From Trichobilharzia regenti (taxonomy: Eukaryota; Platyhelminthes; Trematoda; Strigeidida; Schistosomatidae): DNA of 64,000 nt. Location: the NCBI GenBank assembly GCA_944472135.2, contig OX235263.1, positions 3,207,517 through 3,271,516 of the forward strand. The letters are read 5' to 3'. The stretch's first letter is position 1. Each line of letters starts with the position of its first letter. Shown here piece after piece: positions 1 through 10,559 of this stretch. Both the position numbers and the translations under genes were made by a program. The notes below the pieces were generated by a model, which made no database searches, was not told the DNA's origin, and saw only the letters and a list, made by a program, of their open reading frames with translations.

Positions 1-1149
1 GTGTCCAGAGCGTAGATGTTGCCGATTCCCTGGAATAATTTTAGCGTCGAGTCAGACTGAATTATTCATTATAAATTACTTAAAATAACCGGTGCATTTA
101 ATTAATAATAATCTTTTACAATTTTGAAATTCATCCACTTCAAGTCTACCCTATTATTTTCATTATCTTTATCCCTATCATGTCTGTCTGTCTATCTGTC
201 TTGAATGAGCTTTCATTAGACAATTTGGTAACAGAAATACAACCATACACGCTGAAAATGAAATGAAGTGGTTCAGAAGAAATATTTCTTCATTGAACTC
301 GAAACTGGGTTCTCCTTATGAATGAATAAATGGGTGGGTATATTGCGTGATTATTGTAAGGGCTGCAGCAATGCATTGCCAGTGGATATTCTCCATCTGA
401 TTTCTCTGAGAGTTACGATGTCTCACCTATAAACTGGCTGAGTTCTATGGAAATAAAAATAATTTCAGTGCATTACACCTCGTCTTACTAATACACAACA
501 CATCAAGTTTACTTTGAAAATAAAATTTACGTGAAGAGATTTGATGACTGATTGTTTGAAATGACGTGATCATGTAAAGACAACAGTGAATAAATCTGGC
601 TGGTGAAACCACCGATTAGGAACTTGGAATGATAGAGAAGGTTTGTGGCTGAAGTGGGTGGATGATTTTGATTTACTTGTGTCCTCTGATTTGGTTGATC
701 TAATTGTGAAGCATTCACAACTCAGGTATACCTCGAAAAAGTGATTAAACCTTTAGAGAAATCAGGTAACAGACAATCTGTGACCAACACAACAGTTCTG
801 ACGAGTTTCCTGCACAAACTTAATTTTTTCATCAGACCAACATTACTAGATAACACCTAAACAACGAATCTGAACAACAAGAGACAAGCAAACAATGTCA
901 GTCAGTTGTCACCATTACTTGAAATGTCTGACGCATACTATTCACAATATAGTGTGCTCAAGGTGAGCGTGTTCATTTTTTGTTTGAAGTCATCTAAAGG
1001 AATGAAAAATTGAACTGATCCGTCTACTTCAATTATCACAGCTTTTGTCCAATCGGATACAAACAGAGTCCGGGAAAATGCTCTTTAGCACAGCTTAGGC
1101 GTTATGCTCAGAAGACACGATTGAACAGGAACTCACAGTTATCGAAAAT
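1..1149. other. Non-genic stretch, nothing recognised
   Basis: AT-rich sequence with only a short TGTC run near 181-200. No convincing splice-bounded exon, RNA gene or recognisable transposon was seen. A short minus-strand ORF at 527-718 has no recognisable motif and is treated as chance. Downstream exons of the secreted-protein gene that starts at 2,394 on the minus strand could lie here, but I could not identify them. Confidence 0.5.
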
Positions 1150-1640
1150 AAAGCCTCATAGAAACTGGATACCCAGGAAAGTTCAGATCAAAATATTGGA
1201 GTAAAAAGACACCTAGACGGAAGCCTGAATTAGTCGAAAAGAAACCACTTTGTGTCTGTCTAGCGTACAATGAGGAGGAGAAGGGTATTCACAAAGACTG
1301 GAAAACGAATTAAGTGTGCACTGAAAAAGACATTTCCCACCGCCAGACACATTCCACTTTACAACACAGTATTCTCGTCAATTCAGTGAAAAGTAATAAA
1401 GCGCCCTGCTCCACATGTCAATTCCAATTGCATTTACCAATTCCACCACACCTGCGAGAACAAGTAAGTCGAAAGGACTGAGAGAAGAACATCTACTAGA
1501 TTTTCCGAGCATTTCCCCTAAAGTCTCCATACGAAAAGCAGCAAAGTGTTCTCAAGTGTAACTATCAAACACCTGATCCACACGGGACATACAATGGAAA
1601 TCAGTCAGGCGTTCCCTTCTGTTTGACACCCATCAACTTG
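1150..1640 (+). pseudogene. Decayed Penelope-like element C-terminal region (GIY-YIG remnant)
   Basis: Reading through stops and frame changes, the plus strand gives pieces resembling the end of a Penelope-like ORF: a KRHLDGSLN-like stretch, then CIYQFHHTCENK (compare CIYQF-C-C before YIG), and ERRTSTRFSEHFP (compare the R-x-STR-x-x-EH-P motif of the GIY-YIG endonuclease). No open frame remains. About 260 bp further on lies an inverted repeat with a Penelope-type hammerhead core, which supports the assignment. This family differs from the complete Penelope copy at 49,850-52,882. The call rests on short motifs only. Confidence 0.45.
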
Positions 1641-1904
1641 ATGTACCTAAATTGGCAATGAGTAGTGATATTCTTTTGGAGACGGGAACATGGCACCGAT
1701 CGCCTAAAATGCTGAATAATTATCCAGCAGGCTATCTACCTCAGTTCCTTCAGAATTTATCTATCCACTTAACGAAAAACAGGAAATTTTTCCCAATGAC
1801 GCCAGACATAAAGGTTCCTAAACTAAATCCTAATGTATTTCAAAAATACCGTCACGGGTTTGTCCCAGTTATTTGCATCAATATATAAACACATATATAT
1901 ATAT

Positions 1905-2096
1905 ACATTTGTAAAAAATTATATTTGTAAAATCTCAGCGAAATTGAAATGATTAATTCCAACGTTTCGTTCGGTAATCTGGTCCGAACTTCTTCAGGGA
2001 AATTAATCGAAACTAACATTACATTGTCGAACGAAACGTTGGAATTATTCATTTCAATTTCGCTGAGATTTTACAAATATAATTTTTTACAAATGT
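1905..2096. repeat. 69-bp near-perfect inverted repeat
   Basis: Arms 1905-1973 and 2028-2096 are reverse complements with a single mismatch, separated by 54 bp. Both arms contain the CGAACGAAACGTTGG block typical of Penelope terminal repeats. The arrangement suggests two terminal-repeat pieces joined head to head, one longer than the other. Confidence 0.9.
1951..2008 (-). ncRNA. Minimal type-I hammerhead ribozyme-like motif (Penelope type)
   Basis: On the minus strand: stem I 5' side 2008-1998 pairs with 3' side 1960-1951 (10 bp with one bulge); box 1 CTGAAGA at 1997-1991; one extra A at 1990; stem II GTTCGG/CCGAAC (1989-1984 with 1974-1969); box 2 GAAA (1968-1965); a two-pair stem III A-C/G-U with no loop; cleavage triplet ending GTT at 1961. 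Minimal hammerheads with GAAACGUH are known from Penelope-like elements. The unpaired A between box 1 and stem II departs from the strict consensus, so activity is uncertain. Confidence 0.6.
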
Positions 2097-2161
2097 CTAC
2101 TTCTCACTCGGCGCCCAAATAATTTAGAACTATTCTGTCAAATCTTGACTACAGTTAATTT

Positions 2162-2163
<2 letters not shown>

Positions 2164-2208
<45 letters not shown>
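2164..2208. repeat. (AT)n microsatellite
   Basis: Uninterrupted alternating AT run followed by imperfect TA-rich sequence to about 2226. It lies in the presumed first intron of the minus-strand secreted-protein gene. Confidence 0.95.
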
Positions 2209-2214
<6 letters not shown>

Positions 2215-2315
2215 TATATATATATGTTCATATATCACCTTGTTTATGACTTGTGCCAATAAATCGTAGGTACTATTCCTTATGACGGAATCAATAAACG
2301 TCAGTGCTTACTTAC

Positions 2316-2394
2316 CAATATTCAGAGTATTTGCATAACACGTAGACGTAAGAACGGCTGACAAAATCGCCAACACGATTGCTGAATATTTCAT
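2316..2394 (-). CDS. First coding exon of an unidentified secreted protein (signal peptide)
   Basis: The minus-strand ATG at 2394 opens a 26-codon stretch, MKYSAIVLAILSAVLTSTCY then ANTLNI, followed by one base and a strong donor (G|GTAAGTAAG) at 2315. The sequence is a textbook signal peptide: Lys near the N-terminus, a hydrophobic core, and a likely cleavage site after CYA. A TATA-like box lies about 90 bp upstream, giving a short 5' UTR. Later exons were not found, so the mature protein is unknown. A short signal-peptide first exon would suit a micro-exon gene or another secreted schistosome protein, but that is inference. Only the first exon can be supported. Confidence 0.55.
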
Positions 2395-2480
2395 TGTCAG
2401 ATCACGTTAGGATTACTAAAAATCAACTACTTCCAGTATAATCTTACACATTTTTGTATACACACAGATTATTTTCTGCA

Positions 2481-2492
2481 TTTATTTATATA
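2481..2492 (-). promoter_or_regulatory. TATA box for the secreted-protein gene
   Basis: Minus-strand TATATAAATAAA lies 87 bp upstream of the ATG at 2394. With a start about 30 bp downstream, the 5' UTR would be about 55-60 nt. AT-rich background lowers the confidence. Confidence 0.45.
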
Positions 2493-2499
2493 GTAAAAA

Positions 2500-3655
2500 G
2501 ACAAGCATACTGCAGCTTCAACAAAATATAAAATGAAACTCAGAGGGTGAATTTGAACTTCATTCACCAAGGTTACTAAAAGTCTTTCAGTTTCTGTAAC
2601 CAAGTTTGATTCATTCCATGACCTAATCGGCCTAGCTCAATTGTTCTTTATTGTTTTTTTGAATAAAAACAGACCCAGTTGGAATCGTTTCACTTTATTG
2701 AGTTCAACGCACCAGCTTTACAAATTTCTCTTTTCTTAGAGTAATATTGAAGGCTGTTTGTTGTTCATACAATTTATGCTGCTCTCCACCCTAACTCACA
2801 GTGTTTCCTTCAGTTAAAACCAATTCATGTTAAAACGCTGAAAATTCCATTCTGTAATAATACTAATAATAATAACTATTATTGTCCAGAATAAAGTGAC
2901 TATTATTATTATTATTATAATTCATAATTAGTTTTGTTTGTTGCCATGTCTTGACCTAAAAGCAACAGTTCACTATATTGTATTATCCAGCTAGTCGAGT
3001 TTTATTCAACAACTTCCTTTATCTTACTTGTTAAATTAGCATCAAATACTCCGTGGCCTAGAAAAGTGATGCGACCTCATTAGGCTGAATGAAATGATGA
3101 TTACGGATCTCCAAGCCAATAAAGCCAATTTCACCTTAAAATGATCTGTTAAAGACACTTAATTTTGTCTATATGATCCACAATACAAGTAATTCACAGA
3201 GCTTTTGTTGTTTCTTTTAACCTTTATTTACACTGGAGACGAGAAATGATACTTCTGGTCACGCATATAATAACCATTAACACCCATTATTCAATACTGG
3301 GTATTTATATAAGAAGCATTTATTATATGCTACACAGTGTTATACGCATTGAATCTATAATAGAGTTATTATAAATGTAGGATGAAACAACTACCTAATC
3401 CACCTTAGCTTATGACGAAGAGAGAACAGTCGTAATTAGTCCCAAATCCCAACATATCATATAATTTGAATGTGCCAAATTTGACACTGTAGTATTTTGT
3501 ACGCCCATATCTCCATGAATGAAATCGTATAATAATACGATTTCTGGATTACTGGATAACATTTTCAACACAATTTATTGCTAATAATTATATCATGGTG
3601 TTCACATAACTCTCAGATTTAGTTTAGACTAGTTCTGTTATTTCTTATCCTTTAG
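2500..3655. other. Intergenic or intronic sequence, no gene seen
   Basis: AT-rich DNA with ATT/TTA runs near 2,855-2,925. At about 3,521-3,544 there is a small perfect hairpin, GAAATCGTAT with a 4-nt loop. No ORF, RNA gene or clear transposon was recognised. Confidence 0.5.
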
Positions 3656-3742
3656 TTTTATTGGTAATGATATCTCTAGTAGATATGTTGCGTGATTCCT
3701 ACGTACGTGTTAGGCGTAGATTCAATGAACTAGGATTGGATG
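3656..3742 (+). CDS. Candidate internal exon of an unidentified host gene
   Basis: An open 87-nt stretch lies between a strong acceptor (TTATCCTTTAG at 3655) and a good donor (G|GTAAGC at 3743). The only suitable frame reads LLVMISLVDMLRDSYVRVRR then RFNELGLD. It starts with 2 nt and ends with 1 nt of split codons, so its length is a multiple of three. The peptide looks protein-like (amphipathic, Arg-rich) but I do not recognise it. The next plus-strand candidate exons with compatible phase are at 53,580 and 61,420; belonging to the same gene is speculative. It could also be a chance ORF. Confidence 0.4.
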
Positions 3743-4089
3743 GTAAGCCTCTCTCCCCATCTACTTTTAAAAGTGTATTTCTGTCCCACCGTATTATATG
3801 CTTGTGTTACTGCCTGTATAGCACTTGTGGAGTTTAACTCTCAATTGGTCTGAAAAGCTAAGTGACCTTAGCCTATTGGAATAACTTCCTAGTCATCATA
3901 GGGTGATGTATACACTAGGCTGTTCTACCTAACCGAGTTAATAAGGTACTTTGATCCACAGCGTTTGTCTCTGAGTGAGTTTCTACGGGTTAGAATACCA
4001 ACTGGAATTCCTATTTACCATAAAGTCAACTCAACGTTTCAAATGTTACTTCCTTATATGACAACGGAATGCATGTCTTAATTTGCTTC

Positions 4090-4320
4090 TTATTCATGTG
4101 GTAGACAACAGTTTCACTAATATTTGTTCTTTGATTTTATAAGTATTTTGAGGTTTGTAATAATTTTTTGTCATATTCATTTAGCAACAAGGCTGCTTCT
4201 ATCTGTTTCATTTCATCATTTAGGCTTTTTGATGTATTATTTAGTGTTGTTGCCCAGTGTTTCAGACATTTAACTAAGCCTGCTTTTACAGATAAAGAAC
4301 AAGATGAATTAACGTCTGAA
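4090..4320 (-). pseudogene. Penelope-like element fragment (copy 1)
   Basis: The minus strand encodes a stretch matching residues just before the GIY-YIG domain of the complete Penelope protein at 50,022: SVKAGLVKCLKHWATTL then SLDDEMKQIETALLLNEYDK, against TVKAGLVKCLTNRA and LNDEIKQIEEALVLNNY. It is a 230-bp scrap of a related but diverged family. The left end is the breakpoint of the large inverted duplication; its partner copy is at 31,600-31,850 on the plus strand. Confidence 0.6.
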
Positions 4321-4514
4321 TATCTATTACATTGTGTTGGTTATTTATAGGCGCTGGTGTATAGTGTAGTGGGTCGTATTGGAAAGAAGGCGTAAGATCA
4401 GATCCTGGTGGTCTATGAACAGTTATAGCCTACCTATTTTGCTGTACATAAATTTGACCTCTTCTTCTTCGTCTCCAATATATATTGTAATACTGGTGTA
4501 ATAAATCTTCAATA
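4321..4514. other. Unassigned linker
   Basis: Short stretch between the Penelope scrap and the old non-LTR element. No coding or RNA signal was recognised. The same sequence is present inverted near 31,420-31,600. Confidence 0.4.
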
Positions 4515-6355
4515 AACTTGGCTCCACGATTCATATGACAATAATTTAGTCGCCTTAAGTGGTTTCACAATGCACAGACAATACCGATGCAGCTCAAAAA
4601 AGAAGAAAGGTGGTGGTGTTGCCACTTTTATTCATTCTCAGTGGTCTACTGCTAACAACGTCTGTATCAAATACTCAAATGACAATGTTGATTGTAAAAT
4701 GTTGACCTGAACACTTATCTAAGTATAGCTCCATTTTTGTCACAAATATCTATATCACTCCTTGTTGCAGTCCCTCAGAATTATCGATCTTCGCTGATGA
4801 ATTCACTATTTTCGCTGCTGCTGCTTCGTTTGGTAACTCCTTATCTATAGTGACTGGCGACTTCAACTCCAGCGACTGCAGTTTTATTACATTGCTGGAC
4901 CATGAAAATGTTGTTAATTTCCTGATATGTATCCATATATATATATATATATATATATATATGGTGATCTCTCTTTCTGTCTGCTTGCTTAGTCTGTGAC
5001 TATTTCACTTTGATGAACCTGTCTCCTTTAACAATGTATATTACCCTTATATTATTTATAATATTAGTGTTTGTTGACAGTCCGTTGCTTGGTGACATAT
5101 ATCCATATTATATGTGTGGTTGTTTACATGTCTGCCATATTTTGCTATGTATATATGGATCGACACTCCATTATAATTAGCCATTCATGTTAAGACTGTT
5201 CATTGATTTGTTGTCACACTTGTCTGGATGGTCATATATATTTCGCTCACACAATCTTGTGTGACTTACTTTCTTTTGGTGTGATACCACTTATTGCTTC
5301 TCCTGGTGTTTTGGAAAATAAAATTATCATCGCAAACCTAGTGGTCTTCTGATTTCCGCCTTCTTGCGTCAGGACTATTAAATTCTCGACCAGTACATAA
5401 CAATAATTTGGCGACGAGTACATAACAATTTGGCGACGGAGAAAACTACTATTAACCACTCAGCAGCAGCAACATAACATTTCCCAACTCGACAAAATAC
5501 TTCACTTGATTTAGTATTTATAAATGATTCTGGAATATACGAAGCTCATAAAAGAGCCCCGCTCTTCAATTCTGATCATTGTATTGTACGAGTCTTACCC
5601 AAAATTTACGGAAAATTACACAGTAAAGCCTTCTCAAAATTGTCTAAGAAAGTTGTTCACAGATGCTACTCAAATGAGAACTTACATCATCTTAGAAACA
5701 TGCTCAGTGACACAAGATGGAATCTGTTTAATGATGATTCATTTGATGACAATATCTCTAATATTACATCCTATCTGAAATTCCGTTTTGAAATCTGTTG
5801 TCCAAAAGAAACACTATTCGTCAAATTTGACCGTTTCTTCTCGCATCAACTTAAAACGCTTCGTAGAGAGAAGGAAAAACTGCATAAGATGAAAGATAAA
5901 AGTGGTGTAAAAAGAACTAACTTCTTAATTAAGTCTGAAATGCAGAGATTGAATGTAATGTATAATCAGAAACTCATATCCTGCAAAAATCCTTCTAATA
6001 TGTGGAAACTATTTAAGGAAATCACTGGTGGTAACCAGATAAACAATATTCCGCATTCGTTTGTTGTATGTACTCTTGATAAATCTTTTATTTACTCTCC
6101 CTCAATTGCCAAGCTTCGCAGAATCACTAGTGTTAATAATAGCCACTTTCTAGGTTTTAACACAAATGATGCTCTAAAGTGCCTCAAGTCTCTAAAGTCT
6201 TCCACAGCTTAGTTCCCGATGAGGTATATAGTATTAATTCTAAAACATGATCTGATAATCTGTGTCATCATCTCGCTGACCTATTAATCAAATATAATTC
6301 TGATAATATTGTGCCAGCCGTTCGGAAAGAGATTAAACTATCTGTGAGTGATGAT
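4515..6355 (+). mobile_element. Old non-LTR retrotransposon fragment (endonuclease plus linker), copy 1
   Basis: Plus-strand frames give an apurinic-type endonuclease: TWLHDSYDNNLVALSGF, then GGGVATFIHS, IYITPCCSPSELSIF and GDFNSSDCSF. After a solo LTR insertion the reading continues as FPTRQNTSLDLVFINDSG and SDHCIVRV, then a 190-residue linker ORF (5,640-6,212) rich in Lys, ending in an RT-proximal region (VPDEVY, VRKEIKLSVSDD). The RT itself is missing, cut off where the SR2 3' end begins near 6,357. The style is CR1/Jockey-like. The inverted copy lies at 24,001-24,590 plus 30,165-30,440 plus 31,016-31,420, and the SR2-junction piece recurs at 31,853-31,990. Confidence 0.7.
4923..5479 (+). 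mobile_element. Solo LTR with 5-bp TSD TTTCC (copy 1)
   Basis: A 557-bp block starting TG and ending CA interrupts the endonuclease reading of the host non-LTR element, which resumes in frame afterwards. It is flanked by TTTCC at 4918-4922 and 5480-5484. It holds an AATAAA signal near 5,318 and a (TA)n run at its left end. Its family is not identified. The inverted copy at 30,441-31,015 has the same TSD, so insertion preceded the duplication. Confidence 0.75.
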
Positions 6356-6528
6356 ATTATGTCTGTCTGGATTCAACATAGAACTTGGCACCGAAGTGCA
6401 GCAGTTCGAGTTGCCACGTTCCAAATAGCACACAGAGGTAGACAAGAAGATGAGTGAAGAGAATCAATAGAGTTTGACAAGTATAAGAGTGAAACAGAAT
6501 GGGTAATGGTAGAAAGGAATATGAAAGA

Positions 6529-8058
6529 TTACAGAGACTGAATACATCTGCGCCATTGACAACGATTTTGAGCCATGTCACCTATTGTCTCCAGCCATTG
6601 ATTCCTAGAGTCCCGAGGGCCCCAACCCGGAAGTCTGCATCTCCCTACCTGACTCAGTTTAACTGTCAAGGATTTCATGGATTGATGCCATGTTTTTGTT
6701 TGGCCACCACTGGCTCTTTTCCAACCTGAACCTATATCAGCTAGCAATGCCCGTCGGGGGAGGCGGTGGTTAGGCATGCGCAGCACGTGACCTAGCCATC
6801 TTAGTCTATGTAACTTTATAGCCTCGTCGATTGATTTTCCCTCTTTGCCCAACACTCTACGCCTAACGTCAACATTACTTACCTTATTAAACCACCTAAC
6901 GTGAGACAGAGATCGCAGACATCTATGATCGAAAGCAGTCAACCTTTTCATGTCTTCAACGCGTATTGGCCATGTTTCAGAGCCATAGAGAAGGACGGAG
7001 CGAACTGATGAGCAGTACACACGTCCCTTGGTTGATAACCGGATGTCACGCCTACGCCAGAGATGGTGTAAGTCAGCGAAAGCAGCTCGAGCTTTTCGGA
7101 TCCGTGCTGAGATTTCATCGCCAATCAGTCCGTTGGTGCTAATACAACTTCCCAAATAGGTGAAGTGGTCAACATGTTCTATCACTTCACTCCCTATCAC
7201 TAAGTTAGGGGTTGACGTGGTCCAGTCCTGTAGCAGCATCTTACATTTTGCAGGGGCGAATCGCATGCCAAACATACGAAGATTGCTGCTCAAGGTGTTC
7301 AGAAGACTCTGCATTTTGTCAGCATCCTCCCCTAACAGGACTATGTCATCTGCATATTCTAAGTCCATAAGACTATTCCCTGGTAACAAGTCGATTCCTA
7401 AGTCATTACGTTCAGTTAAGGATACTTCCATCAGCATATCTATGATGAAGTTAAACAGAAATGGGGAAAGTGGACATCCCTGTCGGACACCACTGGTTGT
7501 TACCAATTCAGATGACAATTCCCCATAAGCCCTTACACGACTACGTGAGTTTGAATAGAGTGCCTTGATTAGTGCAATGTACTTTCTTGGCACTCCCTTC
7601 ACAGTCAGACATTGCCATAGTACCTTTCGATCCACGGAGTCGAAGGCCGCCTTCAAGTCAAGAAATATGACAATTGTTGGACGCCGAAAAGTGTGTCTAT
7701 GTTCTAGAATCTGTCGAAGAGTGAAGATATGATCTATGCACCCTCTACCTGGTCTAAAGCCTGCTTGATTTTCCCTTGTCTGTTCCTCCCGAGTTCTGCT
7801 TAGTCTATGCATGATTACTGAGCCTAGGATTTTAGAGACTATGTTCGTTAGGCTGATCCCCCTATGATTATCACACGAGGACTTGTTTCCCTTCTTGAAT
7901 ATCGGTATAATAAGTGACTTACCCCAGTCTGATGGTACTGTCTCTGATTCCCAGACTTTGCCTAGTACCTCAGTTAATCTACAAACTAGTATGTCACCCC
8001 CATATTTAAACACCTCCGGAATAATTCCGTCGGGTCCTGCCGCTTTGCCTCGTTTCAA
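6529..8058 (-). pseudogene. SR2-like reverse transcriptase domain
   Basis: 509-aa uninterrupted frame. RT motifs in order: KAAGPDGIIPEVFKYG, IPIFKKGNKSSCDNHRGISL, QAGFRPGRGCIDHIFTLRQI, FLDLKAAFDSVDR (catalytic Asp), TSGVRQGCPLSPFLFNF, EYADDIVLLG (YADD active site), and a thumb/C-terminal region with VLLYGSETWPI and [12 protein letters not shown] typical of RTE proteins. The RT block is complete in this copy, unlike copies 2 and 3. The overlapping antisense ORFs are shadows. Confidence 0.85.
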
Positions 8059-8080
8059 ATTACTGATAGCTTTTGTGACC

Positions 8081-8773
8081 TCACTTACAGACGGCGGACC
8101 AGTGTCTATATCCCATTCGGGTGTGTGTGGATGTGGGGAGGTTCAGTGTGGCTGTAGGCAAGTTAAATTGTCCCTCAAAGTGTTCTTTCCAGCGTTCAAG
8201 GCGTCTATCCTGAGAGCTAATTAAGGAGCCATTTTTCTCAGAAATAGTCTCACTTATGAATTGCCTTCTCCCACCCGTTTCCCTGATGAGTCTAAAGAGT
8301 TGCCTAGTGTTGCCTATCGCCGATGCTTTTTCCATCTCTTTTGCCTTTGTCACCCACCACTGTTCACGGTCCTTGCGGAGACTTTTAGTAAGTTTCCTTT
8401 TGTGCAGCTTTCGCTCCTCATTGAATTCGGAGCTCGCCGGAATAAGTCTTCTAGCATCTATCAGTTCGGATGAGGCAGTCGAAATCCAGTGGTTTTTACT
8501 CACCTTTGGATTTGCCTTATTCACAGCTTTTACAGCTGTATCTATAGCTGACTGAATATTCTTCCAGGCTTCTCCAGGGTGAGCACAGCTGTCGAATTCA
8601 GATATGCGTTTAGCTAGTTCTTCCTCAAATAGGGATTTAGTTTCCTGATCGAGCTGGGGACGTGATGGTTTTACCGCCAGCTGTTTCCTACGTCCGTTCA
8701 GTCGTAAGCACACACGAGCCCGGACCAGTGCATGATCGGTATCTACACACGTGTTCCAGAAGGACCGACCCAC
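8081..8773 (-). pseudogene. SR2-like linker between endonuclease and RT
   Basis: 230-aa frame carrying the end of the endonuclease (TDHALVRARV) and a Lys/Glu-rich linker (FEEELAKRISEFDSCAHPGE, KLTKSLRKDREQWW, RRLERWKEHFEGQF) typical of the region ahead of the RT in RTE and CR1 proteins. It leaves frame again near 8,128, just before the SVSEVTKAISNLKRG segment that leads into the RT. Confidence 0.75.
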
Positions 8774-10013
8774 GCCAACGATAGCTTATTGCTATGTGGT
8801 CTATTTGTGTCCAGCGTTGGTTTGATGATGGGGGTCGCCAGGTTAAACAGTGTCTCTCCTTGTGTTTAAAGTTAGTGCTTACAAGAAACAAATGATTATC
8901 TGAACAGAACTGTAGGAGACGGTCACCGTTGTCGGTTCGCTGGCACGGAACTCCATAGGTGCCACCGACATCCTTCTCAGATTGACACAATTTCCCTACT
9001 TGAGCATTGAAGTCACCAGCTAGAACGACTATATCTGAGCGTTTAGCCTTTCGCACCAAACTAGACAGCTTTTGGTAGAACTCATCCTTCGTTTCATCCG
9101 AACTGCAGTCAGTGGGGGCGTAGGCGGAGATTACGAAAAGGCATCGGCGAGTAGTGCAGTCCTTTCTCCTTCTTACTGATCCGTTCAGACGGACAGCACA
9201 CATTCGGCTATCTACTGGGATCCAGTCAAGCAATGTCTTTTCTGCCCTAGTACTCAAAGCTATCCCTACGCCAGCTAATCCTCGTGAACTAGCTGTGGCA
9301 TCTCCTGACACCCTCAAGGTGAATTTTGAAGATTCATCCTGTTGGCCAGGTGGGGTTAGGTGAATAACCACACTTGGGTCTTGTATGCGTGTTTCTGAAA
9401 CACAACATACATCAATGGCTCGGGATGCCAGGGTCTTAGCTAGTGATGCTTGTTGTCCTATTTGGCAAAGTGTCCTAACATTAAATGCTCCTATATGAAA
9501 TTGGTGGCGTGGCTTTAGGAGACTATCGGTGGTGGTTTTTTGGCTTCCGTCGTTTTTAGTGGACACAGAGTGAAGAGGGAGTGAGGAGCCATCAAGTAGA
9601 GGAGTTGCATCAATGGGAGGAAGGCAAGGTAATAGAGATGAAGATGAAGACAAAGATAAGTGAGGATTAGAGAGGTTTTGTGTGCATTTCGGATTGTGAG
9701 GGCGTTTGTTACTTCCCGGCTGCCCACACCGTGGAAGTTGGTTGCGTGACCGCAGAGCCCAGGGGACAACTGCTTGAGGCCGGTCACACGCGGCCTGTTT
9801 TTGTTTGTTCTCTTTTGTTTGGTGTGCCTCAGTAGCATACTTATCACTCCTGCCCTGTGACACGGCAGCAGGAAGCGCGGTCGTTGTTAATCCGGGCCAC
9901 GGCCGATCCGGCATGAAATTTTGTGAATTTGTTTGAATCATGGTATTGGATGGGGTAGCTGCTTTTTGTTTAACCGCTATCCAAACAACCTGCCTGGCAT
10001 GGTAGAACCTCAA
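8688..10013 (-). pseudogene. SR2-like endonuclease domain (N-terminal part)
   Basis: 441-aa frame. Residues 1-165 are a basic, low-complexity Ser/Pro-rich leader. The apurinic-type endonuclease starts at IGAFNVRT (about residue 172), followed by SETRIQD with the catalytic Glu, GVGIAL, ISAYAPT, AGDFNAQVG with Asp/Asn, and QIDHIAIS. The frame then shifts near 8,740; the terminal TDHALVRA motif is read in the next frame (8,773-8,081). The protein would nick target DNA to prime reverse transcription. The frameshift makes this copy non-functional as it stands. Confidence 0.8.
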
Positions 10014-10173
10014 GAGACATAAGTCTCAGCCAGTATAGCTTGATTAGGTCATTGCGGTGTTCAAGCCCGACCACCACGTCAAGGTAGCAGCTTTCGGTCG
10101 GGTGTGCGCATGTGAGTATGTTTCGTGCAGTGCTGCAGTGTTGAAGTGATATCTGCAGGGGAGTGCATTGGTC

Positions 10174-10200
10174 GGCGACCATACCACGTTGAAAGAACCA
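10174..10200 (+). rRNA. 5S rRNA fragment, 5' end (pseudogene)
   Basis: CGACCATACCACGTTGAAAG matches the conserved 5' end of metazoan 5S rRNA. It stops after about 27 nt at the BEL/Pao LTR. The rest of a 5S sequence is found next to other copies of the same LTR (16,142-16,238 and 40,133-40,229). It is not a functional gene. Confidence 0.65.
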
Positions 10201-10559
10201 TGTCAGCCACCTCTTGTAAACCGTTAATGCCCAGCTCTTGCTACATTGGGCCTCACGCTGTTCCTCGAAGCTTCTCAGAAACGCTTATTAATAAGGGACG
10301 CAAAAACCAGAACACAGATTGGTGACTCGAGAATTCTTTATTCTAGCACCAACATATAGCCAACTTTACAGCTAAGGTCTATGGACAAGTATTACAATAA
10401 TAAATCACGATATTACTTCTGACGGTTTTGTCCTGACTTCTTTCTGAACAGCGACCGATGAGACGATGACTGGCTGATTGATGCCTCCGCGAAAATTGGG
10501 GATGTTGGGTTTGAGCAAACAACCATGAATTGATCATTCAATCTTCAACTCCATTGACA
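10201..10559 (-). repeat. BEL/Pao-like LTR (359 bp), copy 1
   Basis: Begins TGTCA and ends TGACA (short inverted termini) and has the same 359-bp length as the copies at 16,239, 35,363 and 40,230. As the 3' LTR of a minus-strand element, it is preceded on that strand by a GGGGAG purine tract. Confidence 0.85.

Larger units (their letters stand above)
6357..10165 (-). mobile_element. SR2-like RTE non-LTR retrotransposon, copy 1 (most complete)
   Basis: Minus-strand element with endonuclease and reverse transcriptase in the order expected for the RTE clade (SR2 of S. mansoni is of this clade). The coding region is split over three frames: 10,013-8,688, 8,773-8,081 and 8,058-6,529. The 3' UTR runs from 6,528 to about 6,357. 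The left end adjoins the old non-LTR element and the right end adjoins a 5S rRNA scrap. The same two junctions recur in the other copies, which shows duplication of a composite segment rather than separate insertions. Confidence 0.85.
4090..10559. repeat. Left arm of a giant inverted duplication
   Basis: Its inverted partner is 16,239-31,850, expanded by the BEL/Pao (3.8 kb) and CR1-like (5.6 kb) insertions. Shared order: Penelope scrap, old non-LTR with solo LTR, SR2, 5S 5' scrap, LTR. The central spacer is 10,560-16,238. Confidence 0.85.

Noticed and set aside
527..718. 63-aa minus-strand ORF
   Set aside because: No domain or good splice context; composition typical of chance AT-rich ORFs.
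1652..1888. 78-aa plus-strand ORF
   Set aside because: No recognisable motif; overlaps the end of the decayed Penelope region.
4781..4815. CTGATGA motif suggesting a hammerhead
   Set aside because: No GAAA box or stem II follows; the stretch encodes endonuclease residues (SIFADEFTIF).
7160..7528. 122-aa ORF opposite the SR2 RT
   Set aside because: Shadow of the minus-strand RT frame.
8283..8300. CTGATGAGTC motif suggesting a hammerhead
   Set aside because: It is antisense to the SR2 linker coding sequence and lacks the paired second box.
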